Source: Actinomycetes bacterium (GTDB lineage Bacteria > Actinomycetota > Acidimicrobiia > Acidimicrobiales > Palsa-688). From it: 5,318 nt of DNA. A model generated the notes under the pieces. The model searched no databases. It was not told the DNA's origin and worked only from the letters and a program-made list of their open reading frames with translations. Made by a program: the position numbers and the translations under genes. The stretch's first letter is position 1; each line of letters opens with the position of its first letter. The stretch lies in contig JAJZWW010000247.1 of NCBI GenBank assembly GCA_021846485.1, forward strand, positions 1-5,318, written 5' to 3'. Shown in pieces: positions 5,208-5,318 of the stretch.

Positions 5208-5318
5208 GGCCCAACCCTACGCACCTCCGGGGAGGAGGGCGCGGTCGCCTCCGGGGAGGAGGGCGCGGTCGGCTCGGAGGTGAGGGTGCGCTGACCGCCC
5301 CGCCGCCCCCGCCGCCCC
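5204..5318 (-). CDS. C-terminal tail of an unidentified protein, partial
   Basis: An open minus frame enters from the right edge and gives 37 codons before a TGA at 5206-5204 that overlaps the next gene's ATG as ATGA, a layout typical of translational coupling. The visible peptide has a Gly/Arg-rich start (GRRGRRGGQR), then a Pro/Ser/Thr/Ala-rich tail in which TAPSSPE occurs twice, encoded by the 24-bp duplication at 5224-5271. Such tails look like flexible C-termini, but in DNA this rich in GC an open frame of this length can occur by chance and no start is visible. I cannot name the protein. If the frame is not coding, the stretch is simply the upstream region of the small membrane-protein gene. 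Confidence 0.35.
   Translation of the reverse strand, partial: GRRGRRGGQRTLTSEPTAPSSPEATAPSSPEVRRVGP
5214..5219 (-). promoter_or_regulatory. Possible -10 box of the small membrane protein gene
   Basis: TAGGGT on the minus strand fits TANNNT and leaves 6 nt before the ATG at 5207, so transcription would start at about the A of the ATG. The region where a -35 should be (5237-5242) reads GCGCCC, no match. Same arrangement as upstream of thrB. Confidence 0.3.
5224..5271. repeat. Perfect 24-bp tandem duplication
   Basis: Two identical 24-bp units (5224-5247 and 5248-5271), each starting CCTCCGGGGAGG and ending GCGCGGTCG, abut with no mismatch. The unit contains the dyad CCTCC-GG-GGAGG. The length is a multiple of three and keeps the minus frame described above open, adding exactly eight codons. 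Perfect identity points to a recent slippage event. Confidence 0.9.

Overview
The window is GC-rich throughout. Its codons mostly end in G or C, and it carries a bacterial cytochrome P450 and a GHMP-type homoserine kinase, which suggests an actinobacterium. I cannot settle the order from sequence alone. Gene content is mixed: one core amino-acid gene, one oxidative enzyme, one exported amidase-like protein, one small membrane protein, and scraps of mobile or repetitive DNA.

Layout from left to right. Positions 1-119 (minus strand) read as a short piece of a TnpB-like transposon protein that runs off the left edge; its frame is closed by a stop at 134-132. Positions 135-437 hold no convincing gene but contain several small inverted repeats. 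A complete cytochrome P450 follows at 438-1694 (plus), with the only strong Shine-Dalgarno in the window. The gap after it (1695-1815) holds three tandem 19-bp repeats and a hairpin. Homoserine kinase thrB (1816-2664, plus) has no ribosome binding site, and a -10-like box sits so close to the ATG that the mRNA may be leaderless. Positions 2665-2910 look non-coding and end in a perfect 18-bp palindrome.

The right half is on the minus strand. A 555-residue exported protein with the N,N-dimethylformamidase beta-subunit-like fold occupies 2911-4578. Its upstream gap (4579-4940) holds two neighbouring palindromes, a possible promoter, and the most unusual structure here: about five direct copies and two inverted copies of a roughly 20-bp element. 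Next is a small three-helix GlsB/YeaQ/YmgE-family membrane protein (4941-5207). Upstream of it, an open frame entering from the right edge (5318-5204) overlaps its start codon by ATGA and carries a 24-bp tandem duplication.

I see no multi-gene defence or biosynthetic system. The P450 has no redox partner in view, thrB lacks hom and thrC beside it, and the amidase-like protein has no visible small subunit. The parts most worth following up are the repeat cluster at 4718-4920, the solitary exported amidase-like protein and its metal site, and the transposon-derived edge beside the P450.
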